Program-made: the position numbers and the translations under genes
The notes under the pieces: generated by a model
The model's database searches: none
What the model was told of the DNA's origin: nothing
What the model saw: only the letters and a program-made list of their open reading frames with translations
In this document: positions 24,544-35,196 of the stretch, piece after piece
Numbering within the stretch: the stretch's first letter is position 1
Layout of the letters: every line of letters begins with the position of its first letter
From: Dendrolimus kikuchii
Taxonomy: Eukaryota; Arthropoda; Insecta; Lepidoptera; Lasiocampidae
Assembly (NCBI GenBank): GCA_019925095.2
Contig: CM034407.1
Location: 16,498,710-16,562,709, forward strand
Reading direction: 5' to 3'
DNA: 64,000 nucleotides

Positions 24544-24857
24544 TTTATCCGTGCAGGAACGGAGAAAGAATACAATTTCCTGCGGCCGGGCGGCCTGTCG
24601 TAAGAGGCGACTAAACAACCCACAGCCAGGTGGTAGGGCATTTGCCCGACTGCATGGCTACCACCCTTGGTCTAGAGCATGCCGCCATAACAACTTTGAA
24701 TTGTGTTCCGGAATTAGTGACCAGGTTCCAGACTCACTTAAGAGAGCAGCAGCGCATTTGTAGCACCTTTGGTTTTGCAAATGTCCATAGGCGATGGTAA
24801 CCAGCTTTCCACCCAGTGGGCCGTCTGCCTGTCTGCTGAACTCCTGCAATACAAAAA
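24544..24857 (+). mobile_element. SINE-like family A, full length, 6-bp TSD
   Basis: Good reference copy of about 314 bp: TTTATCCGTGCAGGAACGG to CTCCTGCAATACAAAAAAA. Direct repeat AATCCT at 24538-24543 and 24858-24863. It contains the hairpin GGTGGTAG (24629-24636) / CTACCACC (24658-24665) found in most copies. Confidence 0.85.
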
Positions 24858-25013
24858 AATCCTGAAGATGGGAAGGCGCCAGTGTGTCAACACAAGAGCA
24901 CACGTCCCACACCAACGACCTTCTCATACTCCGGGGAATCAAAGTCCCAAAATCATAACTGTATAAAATTAATACATAATATATCAATGAAGTTTCCACT
25001 AAAGAAATAAGTA

Positions 25014-25174
25014 CATACATACATACATAACTTCACGCCAGTTCCCTTGCGGGGTAGGCATGAACAACAGAGTGCCATTTAGGCTTATCTTACACACCTC
25101 ACTTGTCTCTTTGACATTCATAACTCTTGTCATGCAAGCTCGTCTGTTCCTAAGGCTCCTGACATCACCTTCTG
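25014..25174 (-). mobile_element. RTE-like LINE fragment copy 5 (family B), 13-bp TSD
   Basis: Minus-strand 3' end of family B with (TATG)n tail. Perfect target-site duplication AAAGAAATAAGTA at 25001-25013 and 25175-25187. Confidence 0.88.
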
Positions 25175-25189
25175 AAAGAAATAAGTAAT

Positions 25190-26900
25190 CTACCTATTAA
25201 AGTTCTTTTACTGAGCGATTATCTTTTGAAGTGAAAACCTCTTTAAGCACATTGGGCGCTTTTGAGATGCGGTAGGTAAAAGAAAAATCAAACACGTAGA
25301 AAATCTTTAGAAAAACAACTCGTAATATTACAAGTAGTGAAGAATTAAATTTTCAGGCACTCACAGCCGAGTGCGTTAACTCTCCTTTTAAAACATCTGA
25401 GCCCGTACTATGTTCAACAGCCAAGTTGTATTCACGCTGAACTTGTTTACTTATTTACTTAACCTCGTACTGTAGACAGCAGTGAGTTTTCAGAGAACTT
25501 TAGGCTTTAATGCTAAAGAACACGAGAGAGAAGATTTTTGTATGTAATTGAAGTAAATTGAAACGAAATAGTCTTTGAGAAAATTAGGTTGGCAAGGCTT
25601 ATCACATTTAGAGATAATTGTTTGAATAAAAGATTTTTAAATTCGAAATCTTCCATCACGTAGGCTATCTGCCTGTTTGCCAACAGGTAGATGGCCCATG
25701 CAATGTAAACTGTTTATTGTTGCCTATAGTCGTGTACAACACGGGCCAAGCCAATGTGTTCCCTACCTTTAGAATGGGATAGAGGGGATAGTGATGCCAA
25801 GTTTAATTTTCGAGGTCCTTCCCCACCTCTCCACACCATGTTGCGGCGTTTATACAAAATTGCCCTACCTCCTGGACTGGTGTGGCTTTCAATAATATAG
25901 CTCAAGAACTGTGGACGACAGGATAATCAGATCAAACGTTGCATCTGATTGATCGTATGGGAAGGAAAATTCAAACCTTAACCTCCAGAAGCTGCACTTC
26001 TCCGAATTCGGCAAGCCTGGAGACGTATAGCAGTGGTCGTCGAGGATTAAATGTTGCCCACAGCGGAATGACAGAGGCTTTGTCACGCAATAGATGCGGT
26101 TAAATAATTGAAATTTAGTACAAACGGCTGCGGAGCGGGTCGGTAATCGGCGCGCGATGGTTTAGGCGATATTCAACTTTATACCCGTGGTGGGACGGCG
26201 GCGGTGTCCTTCCAGTGTCATCGTGTGAGGACACAACGTCGATGGCTAATGAGCCTCTTTAGGAGGGCACAGATCCGAAGATGTCGGTGTGATTGATTTC
26301 ATTCCGATCATATTATTCAACGAATGAACACATCAAAATAATTGGCTTAAACAGGAGATGGGGTAGAAGTGATTTATTTATTTAATTTATTTGGGAAACA
26401 TACAATAATTATAATTCTTACAATATAAAACACATAACTTAATACACATATCAACTAAGTTTCCACTAAAAAAATAATTCTTGTTACGTATTTGGCTCAT
26501 ACAATGTGATGAGGAAAAGGGTCAAACAGGAGGATTGGGATAAACGGGGTATTCTAAGGGGATGTAATGCAAAGTCAATATTTTAAAGGGTTACCTAAGT
26601 GGATCTCGTTATCTTGCTTACGCATTACCACATTTTTGTAGATAATAAATTATAAATTAATATAATTATAAAAAGTATATTCTGTTTAAATTGTTAGGCA
26701 TGCTATTGAAGATCTTGCGCCGCTTCTTCTCTTCAAGTCACAATATGTTGCGAAGCGGTAGTCAATTAGATTAGGTTCCTATAGAGTAAATAACAACCTT
26801 AAGCAAAAATTAAATAATTAAAATGACAAGTTGGGAGAAGTCTAAATAATTTATTTGGTAAACTTACAATAATTAATATTCTTAAATATAAAAAACAAAA
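25190..26900. other. Unassigned interval with repeat words
   Basis: Two copies of TTTATTTGG-AAAC-TACAATAATTA-type sequence (about 26385 and 26855) resemble LINE tails. A GC-rich patch at 26120-26280 has no clear ORF. Confidence 0.45.
26695..26785 (+). repeat. LINE 3' UTR-like remnant
   Basis: TTGCGCCGCTTCTTCTCTTC then GTTGCGAAGCGGTAGTC is shared, with divergence, with 48088-48250. Confidence 0.4.
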
Positions 26901-26913
26901 TTTATACATATTA

Positions 26914-27241
26914 GTAGTCGCCCAATGGTCGAAATTCGACCATAATTATTTTAAATTATAAGTTTGAACATTATTAAGGTTCCGTTGTCAAAGAATATAC
27001 TTCTATAATCACAGATTTCACCAAGGCTACACTGTTATTTGACTGTAACAATAAACAAAAGAGTATATATATATGCGTGTGTGTGTCAAATACATAGTAT
27101 TGTGTATAATGTTTTTTTTATTGTTTTAATGTATTTATTATGCATAATTAAAAAAAAATAGTAGCATTCTGCACTCTTTCTCTATATAAACTATTAAGTG
27201 GGCGAAATTTCATACTCCCCCATCCGCGCAATTTTCGTAAA
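26914..27241 (-). mobile_element. Helitron-like element, 5'-truncated
   Basis: Inverted relative of 48847-49196. Its terminal CTAG has become TTAG, and its 5' end is cut where the element at 27242 begins. Confidence 0.6.
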
Positions 27242-27599
27242 TCTATACTTATATTATAAAGAGGTAAAGTTTGTGAGTTTGGATATTCGGGGTAATCTCC
27301 GGTAATACTGATCCGATTTTTAAAATACTTTCATAAGTAGAAAGCTATATTATTCCTGAGTGACATAGGCTATATTTGATTGTTGATTGTGATTAATAAA
27401 TTCTGTCAAATATGTAACAGCAATAACGTTCCACGCAAGAATTGCGCACGTCTTGGTACGAGGCACTGCGAGTGCTTTCTGCGTTTATGAATTAATTAAC
27501 GGTTACATAGTTTAATTAAACCTTGATATGCGTGCGTGTGTGCGTGGATGCATGTGTATTTTTTAATGACGCCCAGCGAATTGAGCATGGGTCAGCTAG
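27242..27599 (+). mobile_element. Helitron-like element (TC...CTAG)
   Basis: Starts TCTATACTTATATTATAAAG after an A and ends GGGTCAGCTAG before a T, as expected for Helitron insertion between A and T. No coding capacity. Confidence 0.7.
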
Positions 27600-28056
27600 T
27601 AGTAAATAAATGTTTTGTTGAAGGGTGAACAATGAACATCTCGCCGACAATGATTGACAGATAGGTTCACTACATGAAGTGCATTAAGCATACCACTACT
27701 GGTTAGACTGTGGATTAATCTCGATTTAAAATGTAAAACAGCAGCCGACGCCCTGAAGCGCGTTGCCTCGTAATTAATGCGACCCCACTTATCCTCATTA
27801 TGGTTATTATGGGTTGTATCGGCGCGGATAGGCCGCGGATCGTGCCGCTGAAGTTATTACATCCGCATACGGGAATTATCGATGCAGTATACAAAAATCG
27901 GGCTTGCGCAACGTTATAATGCAGTGGTGTCTCGAATTTGCCTCCGGCCGTGATTCGTTCTATGGTCAAGAACATCACTGGATGGGACGCTGTCTTCTCG
28001 TTCTGCAAGCGTTTCATGCTCGCTAATTGTTTATTAGTTATAAGTAATTTTTATAA

Positions 28057-28258
28057 TCTGTACTAATATTATAGAGGTAAAGTTTGTGACTTTGTGACGT
28101 TGTAGGTAATCTCTGGATCTACTAAACCGATTTTAAAAATTCTTTTACTGTTCGAAAGCTACGTTAACAGGGAGTGTCATAGGCTATATACATATGACAT
28201 GACGCTATATAACTTGGGAGCGGGACAGAGCGCCGGTGAAACCGGGCCGGGCTGCTAC
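28057..28258 (+). mobile_element. Short Helitron-like element
   Basis: About 200 bp starting TCTGTACTAATATTATAGAG. Close relative of 59143-59340, with the same GC hairpin near its 3' end (CCGGTGAAACCGG). Confidence 0.68.
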
Positions 28259-28540
28259 TATGAGATATTTTTACCCGACTGCCAAGGAAGGGTTATGTTT
28301 TTCGCGCGTGGGTACCTTGTATGTTTGTAAATGTCTTTATTACGTTGTATCTTCCAAACGGCTCAATAGATTTCGGTAGTTAATGGATTGTTATATTCAT
28401 CTTAAAAACCCAAGTGTCCTTAGATAGGTGTTTAAAAAAAATGGCAGATGTTTAGCGCGAAATAGTAATATGTTAATAAATGAAAAAATAATCAAACCTA
28501 TCGAGTAGGATATTAAAATAAAGGAAATTAAAAGGGAATT

Positions 28541-29203
<663 letters not shown>

Positions 29204-29221
29204 GAGACCCAATTGCAAATT

Positions 29222-29977
29222 ATAAACTGAAAGAACATAAATGGGTTTCGCTTGCTACTAAACATAATGCGGGTATTTAATTTAGGATTTCAGCTCGTAA
29301 TATAGTCTGTTAAACCGAAGTAGAGTTTACATTGTTTATAGTTTATTTTGTTTTCTATTCTCAATCTTGTTTTACTCTTTTTAGTACTTTTTAAATTTTG
29401 TTTTCTATTCTCAATTTTGTTTCGGTGATTTTAGTGCATTACTTTTTTTAAATTTTGTTTTCTAATCTCAATCTTATTTTGGTCATTTTAGTGCATTACT
29501 TTTAAATGGTCTTTTTTGCAGTCGGATTTTTTATTTTTTATATTATTTATTTTATTTTAGATCATTTAGTGTCCAGGTACACTCTTATGAACAAAAACTG
29601 TATTACTTATATAAGTCGCACAAAACATAGTGTTGATTGATTGCATACCAAATAAAGCAGGCAAATGAAAATTATAATTTATGTTAATTTTTGACGGCCT
29701 CTGTGGTTGAGCGGGCTAAGCCTTTGCCGGTGTACCTCACTACAACGCAGAGGTTCCGGGTTCGATTCCTGGTATAGTAAATTTCGGCAAACGTATTTTC
29801 TCCGTTATTTACTATGGTCTGGGTGTCTGGGATCGGCCCCAGAGTAGTCCGTTGTATATTACCCATAACACAAGCGTAACTTGCTTAATTTGGGGATATA
29901 CAATGTGTGTGTTTGTCTGCCGATTATTATTATTATTATTATTATGTAAGCGATTCAATTCCATACCTATATTATTT
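29222..29977 (+). repeat. Array monomer M1, with nested SINE
   Basis: Starts ATAAACTGAAAGAACATAAA and is 756 bp long: about 506 bp plus the 250-bp tRNA SINE. It has extra internal copies of TTTTGTTTTCTATTCTCAAT compared with M2. Confidence 0.85.
29693..29942 (+). mobile_element. tRNA-derived SINE with (ATT)n tail, nested in array
   Basis: Internal RNA polymerase III promoter is visible: A-box-like GTGGTTGAGCGGG at about 29702-29714 and B-box GGTTCGATTCC at about 29759-29769. The tail is (ATT)n. It splits an array monomer. The matching positions of the next monomer (about 30386-30398) and the inverted monomer carry no insert. Flanks TTATGTTAA / TTATGTAA suggest a short, imperfect target duplication. 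Confidence 0.85.
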
Positions 29978-30417
29978 ATAAACTGAAAGAACATTAATGG
30001 GTTTCGCTTGCCACTAAACTTAATGCGAGTATTTAATTTAGGATTTCAGCTCGTAATATATATAATCTGTTAAACCGAAGTAAAGTTTACCTTGTTTATA
30101 TATATTTTGTTTTCTATTCTCAATCTTGTTTCGGTGTTTTTAGCGCATTATTTTTTTTAATTTTGTTTTCTAATCTCAATCTTATTTTGGTCATTTTAGT
30201 GCATTACTTTTAAATGGTCTTTTTTGCAGTTGGATTTTTTATTTTTTATATAATTTATTTTATTTTAGATCATTTAGTGTCCCGGTACACTCTTATGAAC
30301 AAAAACTGTATTACTTATATAAGTCGCACAAAATATAGTGATGATTGATTGCATACCAAATAAAGCAGGCAAATGAAAATTACAATTTATTTCAGTGATT
30401 CAATTCCATATATTACT
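29978..30417 (+). repeat. Array monomer M2 (440 bp)
   Basis: Uninterrupted monomer, ATAAACTGAAAGAACATTAA to CATATATTACT. Gives the empty sites for both nested insertions. Confidence 0.85.
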
Positions 30418-30618
30418 ATAAACTGAAAGAGCATTAATGGGTTTCGCTTGCTATAAAACTTAATGCGGGTATTTAATTTAGGATTTCAGCTCATAATGTA
30501 GTCTGTTAAACCGAAGTAGAGTTTACATTGTTTATAGTTTATTTTGTTTTCAATTCTCAACCTTGTTTTGGTTTTTTTAGTGCATTACTTTTAAATTGTA
30601 TTTTTTACAGTCGGGTTT
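30418..30618 (+). repeat. Array monomer M3, truncated
   Basis: Begins ATAAACTGAAAGAGCATTAA and breaks off soon after TTTTTTACAGTCGGG. Confidence 0.8.
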
Positions 30619-30696
30619 TTTTAAAAGATATGTCACGTTTATTTTGGAAGGCATTTATATAGACAAACTTAAAAAGCAAAACCTTACCCGAATTTT

Positions 30697-30982
30697 CTCC
30701 TTGCAGGAACGGAAAAAGAATTCTAATTCCTGCAGCCGGGCGGCCTGTCGTAAGAGGCAGGCGACAAAACCATCCATAGGCAGGTGGTAGGGCATTTGCC
30801 CGACTGGATGGCTACCACCCCTGGTCTAGAGTATACCACTATAACAATTTTGAGTTGTGTTCATCAGTGGCCAAGCTCCAGTTTCTACTTCAAGGTCGGC
30901 AGCACATTGGCAGCACCTCTGGTATTGCTTATGTCTATAGGCGACAGTAATCACTTTCCATCACAGTTGGGCCGTTAAAAAA
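30697..30982 (+). mobile_element. SINE-like family A, diverged subfamily
   Basis: Family A copy with a variant 3' half (GGTCGGCAGCACATTGGCAG, CACAGTTGGGCCG) shared with the copy at 41351. It follows the last array monomer. Confidence 0.75.
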
Positions 30983-31149
30983 CCCGAATACAACATTTGA
31001 TCCCAATCTTTAGAGCATTTTCAGGATACTAGGAATAAATATACGTATGTATGTTTAAGAATTGCTCGTTTACAGTCATAAGATATTATTACAATTTCTG
31101 GCCATGGTGGTGCTGAAGATAAACATCGCGATGAAACCGTGATAACCGA

Positions 31150-31246
31150 TGTGTCGGAATTGATAACCGTCAATTCCGTAAAAATAGGCAGGCCAGTGCC
31201 TAGCAATAGGACCATACAGGGCTGAATAATATTATAATAAATACAA
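31150..31246 (+). mobile_element. Degenerate RTE/SINE-type 3' end
   Basis: GTGCCTAGCAATAGGACCAT then ACAGGGCTGAATAATATTAT resembles the same 3' end class as 684-790, heavily decayed. Confidence 0.35.
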
Positions 31247-31503
31247 AATAATTTTCGAATAATGCCAACACGTAATTTCCATAAACAAGCTTCCACCCAC
31301 TCTCATACATTAATCTAACAAGTAATATAACGCTCGTATATTATATTCACTCATTTCCCAACAATAGATAGAAGCGTACAAATGAATGAATTAATAACAT
31401 TTCTGCCTATTTAGAAACCTCTAAATCCTTGTATTGCTGGAAGGCGAATTGTGTGACACACCGCTGTTACGTTAAGCATACTTGGCTAAGTATGATTTCC
31501 GAT

Positions 31504-31754
31504 CTGCCAAGGCATTGCGGAGTCGGGCAGCCCATTTCCCGTAGCCCTGGCATAAGGCGCAGGACGGAACACCCAGGGGTTTTAGTTGGTATCCCTAACT
31601 GGGAAGTGGCAATAGCGTGGCACCGGTTCTGACCGGGCACGCTAGTGCCACCCCCGATCTGGCGAATGCCACCACACGGGTCGCGAACATCCCCCCAGGC
31701 TTCTGTGCCTGTCGCGGCTTAGTCCTCGAACGGATTTCCCCTGGCCAAAAAAAA
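31504..31754 (+). mobile_element. R1-type 3' UTR retroposed fragment, 14-16 bp TSD
   Basis: 251 bp ending in a poly(A) tail, matching the 3' UTR of the R1-like fragments (GGTATCCCTAACTGGGAAGT; CTCGAACGGATTTCCCCTGG). Target-site duplication AAGTATGATTTCCGAT at 31488-31503 and 31755-31770. The leading As could be part of the tail. Confidence 0.85.
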
Positions 31755-32159
31755 AAGTATGATTTCCGATAGGATTTATACTTCGTTCTGGTTGTAAATT
31801 CTCACTTTCGACTGTTGTCCGGACTATGAACGGAAGCCAAATTACAATAATTAATTACAATTACAATAATTAATTACATCTGTATTACAATAATATTATC
31901 TCACATATACGTATTTACTGTTATTTGGGGGATTTTGTTTTGTTTGTGTGTGTGATGTTACTTAGTTTATGTCTATGATTAAACTATACTATAAATAAAA
32001 CTATTTTTTTGATGTTTTATTATATAAAACATAATTATTATTATTTTTTGTTAAAATTAAAGCTAAACATACTTACAAATAAAACCTTAAAAATAAATAA
32101 ACTAAACTATACTATAAATAAAGCTACACCTACAAAATAATATAAATCTATAAATGAAA

Positions 32160-32440
32160 AATTGACTCCAAGGGCGGGGAGCATGCCCAAAATGCTGGCC
32201 GCATTTCCGGGTTGGGATGGTAACGCTAATTCGTTGCTCTAGGTGCAAGCCAGCCTTTTGGTCACACGAGACCTCAATTAGATGCGTTGAGAGGTCTCGA
32301 TAGAGGTGATGAGCTCCAGGCCCCAGGATCTCGACCCCGAAAGCCACAAATACGTACCCACTACCAATGGACACATATTTGCGACATTTCAGGGCCTCCT
32401 AGTGTGCAGCAGCAGCCCCGGCGGCTAATAAAATTACTAT
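32160..32440. repeat. GC-richer dispersed repeat fragment
   Basis: Contains AAGCCAGCCTTTTGGTCAC and ATGCTGGCCGCATTTCC, partly matched by 20310-20390 (GAAGGCTGGCTGGATTG ... GAACCAGCCTTCTAG). Class unknown. Confidence 0.4.
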
Positions 32441-32467
32441 TACAAAATAATCCTTGCAGGAACCTAC

Positions 32468-32777
32468 TATCCGTGCAGGAACGGAGAAAGAATACAATTT
32501 CCTGCGGCCTGGCGGCCTGTCGTAAGGGGCGACTAAACAACCCACAGCCAGGTGGTAGGGTATTTGCTCGACTGGATGGCGACCACTCTTGGTCTAGAGT
32601 ATGCCGCCATAACAACCTTGTGTTGTGTTCCGGCGTTAGTGACCAGGTTCCAGACTCCTTTATGAGAGCAGCAGCGCATTTGTAGCACCTTTGGTGTTGC
32701 AAATGTCCATAGGCGATGGTAACCGCTTTCCATCAAGTGGGCCGTTTGCCTATCTGTTGAACACCTGCAAAAAAAAA
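32468..32777 (+). mobile_element. SINE-like family A, full length
   Basis: From TATCCGTGCAGGAACGGAG to an A9 tail. A short CCTTGCAGGAAC duplicate of the element start lies just upstream at about 32451-32463. Confidence 0.8.
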
Positions 32778-33189
32778 TATATGTGGAGATATTTCTTGTC
32801 CCTATGACACAAGCTAAATGTCTTATCTCGGCAATATAGACAATGTGCCAGAATGGTTGTTGTGTACCTTGTTTTTCTTACAAAATAAATTTCTGAATAA
32901 AGTTTGAATTAAATTGTGAATTTAGATGATTAATATAAAACATTTTCTACTGTAATACCTAACTTTATATATAGCTTAAGTGGTCTAAGACATTTATACT
33001 TCGTTAAATAGTGTAATCCATTGAAAAAATCCTGTTTGTAGTATATGTCTAATGACCTAAGGATAAATATTACATAGATCTGTCAATTACCAACGCTGAT
33101 CTTCTGCCATTGTCGTCTTATATACGCTCAAAGCGTGTTATTTCTATAAATTGTGTATTAAGTGTATACAAAATAAGAACATATTTATG

Positions 33190-33509
33190 TTTTTTTTTTA
33201 TTTATTGCAGGAGATCAGCAGACAGGCAGACGGCCCACTTGATGGAAAGCGGTTACCATCGCCTATGGACATTTGCAACACCAAAGTTGCTACAAATGCG
33301 CTGCTGCTCTCTTAAGGGAGACTGGAATCTGATCACTAATTCCGGAACACAAATCAAGGTTGTTATGGCGACATACTTTAGACCAGGGGTGGTAGCCATC
33401 CAGTCGGGCAAATGCCCTACCACCTGGCTGTGGGTTGTTAAGTCGCCTCTTACGACAGACCGCCCGGCCGCAGGAAATTGTATTCTTTCTCCGTTCCTGC
33501 ACGGATAAA
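33190..33509 (-). mobile_element. SINE-like family A, full length
   Basis: Minus-strand copy from poly(T) to CTGCACGGATAAA. No convincing target duplication. Confidence 0.82.
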
Positions 33510-33986
33510 ACTACGGATAATATGTTCGCCAACCTTAAGTGTAATATATAGACGACAGTAAAACAGATAATACGCGTGACATTAATACGTGCGTACAAAA
33601 TGTTGAGTTTGTAGACGAAAATCTTTAATTTTACTGAGTATGTAATTTTAATCATCTTTTGATATGTAAAAGAGAAAATATTATGAGAGAGTTTTCTGGT
33701 TGTGTAGCAATCGTCATACAAACATTCCACAATAGGCGGTTGTGTTATTTAAAACTAATAAGGGTAAATTCACAGGGTGTAACTAATAAAGCTATAACAG
33801 CTTTTATAGGTTTACGAGCTTTTAACATTATACAAATTGAAATGAACTAATTAATGGTCCGGAAGCACGCGGTATTATTTTATGTCTTATTTTTAGACCA
33901 TATTTTCAGGTAAATGAAGCGAAAATTGAGAACATACCAATACTTTTAATTTTGACTGGTTTGTTCTAAAAATGTATTTTATGTAA

Positions 33987-34316
33987 TCTATATATATAAA
34001 AGAAAGTCGTGTTAGTTACACTATTTATAACTCAAGAACGGCTGTACCGATTTGGCTGAAAATTAGTGGGGAGGTAGCTTAGAACTAGGAGACGGATATA
34101 GGATACTTTTTATCCCGCTGGAACCGGTAGGTGGCGCTGAGATCGGGTTCTAGAATCCTCCTAATCACCTGGAGCGATTTTGGTGATTTTGTTTTTGTGT
34201 GTTTGAGTGGATTCCCGGATGGTTTAGATTCGCAATTGAAACCAATGGGTGGCGCTGGGATCGAGTCCTAGATTTTTATGTTTTCAGAGCAGGATAACGT
34301 CTGCCGGGGCCGCTAG
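33987..34316 (+). mobile_element. Helitron-like element, full length
   Basis: TCTATATATATAAAAGAAAG to CTGCCGGGGCCGCTAG, preceded by A and followed by T. Contains two roughly 90-bp minisatellite units (GGTGGCGCTGAGATCGG). A GCAG/CTGC stem lies just before the end. Confidence 0.78.
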
Positions 34317-34567
34317 TAAAATGATAAAAAGCAAGGGTAGCCTGTGGCGCCATTTAGTACATTCTCATTAATAGTACTTTACTTCCATGGTCGTCCATAG
34401 TTCAATTGTGTACGAAGCAATGCAATGCAATGTAAGAAGCTTGATGTCATCTGAAACGATATGGATCCAAATGATCCGATTGTTTGATATTGAGGAATGT
34501 GGAAAAGTAGGAAAACAAACCACGGCTTTCGAAGCGGAAATTCTGGACTGATAAAACTATTGAAATA

Positions 34568-34908
34568 CTAGCTGACCCGGCAAACTTCGTACCGCCTCAG
34601 AATCAATAAATAAAAGAGCTGAATGATAATTACAAATGAAAGAAAAAACCAAAAGTATTCTTTTAAATTTAATCTGTTTTCTGAACGACGGGACGAACAT
34701 CAAATGTTTGACAGATAAGAATAGTTTCTAAAGGAAAGCGAAATTGTTGTTTTTACTATATTCTAAGCATTTATTTTATATTTACTCACCTTTTAAACCT
34801 TCCCTGGACTTCCACAAATAATTCAATATCAAAATTAGCCAAATCAGTCCAGCCGTTCTCGAGTTTTAGCGAGACTAACGAACAGCAATTGATTTTTGTA
34901 TATAAATT
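34568..34908 (-). mobile_element. Helitron-like element
   Basis: Plus-strand view: CTAGCTGACCCGGCAAACTT at left (its 3' end) and ...CGAACAGCAATTGATTTTTG at right (its 5' end). Related to 43601-44414. It lies 290 bp upstream of the channel ORF. Confidence 0.6.
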
Positions 34909-35141
34909 GAAATAACTACAATTTTAACACGTTATATTGAAATAATATTATTATATAATGATTTATTGTTATATTGAAATAACTACAGTTTTAACACGTT
35001 ATTTGGCATAAATTCTAACATAAAATTTTGTTTGATTCAGAATGCATAGGCTCCCGATCTATCAATTAGCATACGTTTATCTAAAAATGGTAATATTTTA
35101 ACATATAAAGAACATAAAAATAATGATGGAGCATTACCTTG

Positions 35142-35165
35142 TTTTATTACTGTTCTTAATTTTAG
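35142..35165 (+). promoter_or_regulatory. Possible 3' splice site upstream of the channel ORF
   Basis: A pyrimidine-rich stretch ends in TTTTAG at 35165, and the next 31 bases are open in frame with the channel ATG at 35197. This could end an intron in the 5' UTR or join an upstream coding exon. No partner donor was identified. The His-Gly motif lies 50 residues into the ORF, so the protein looks complete without it. Confidence 0.3.
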
Positions 35166-35196
35166 TTCGAATTCAAAAGCCGACGAAACCGGTACA

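Noticed and set aside
32287..32685. 132-codon ORF with RKNTISCGLAACRKGRLNNPQPGG
   Set aside because: The same peptide recurs wherever SINE-like family A occurs, in several frames and with breaks; repeat-borne, not a gene family.
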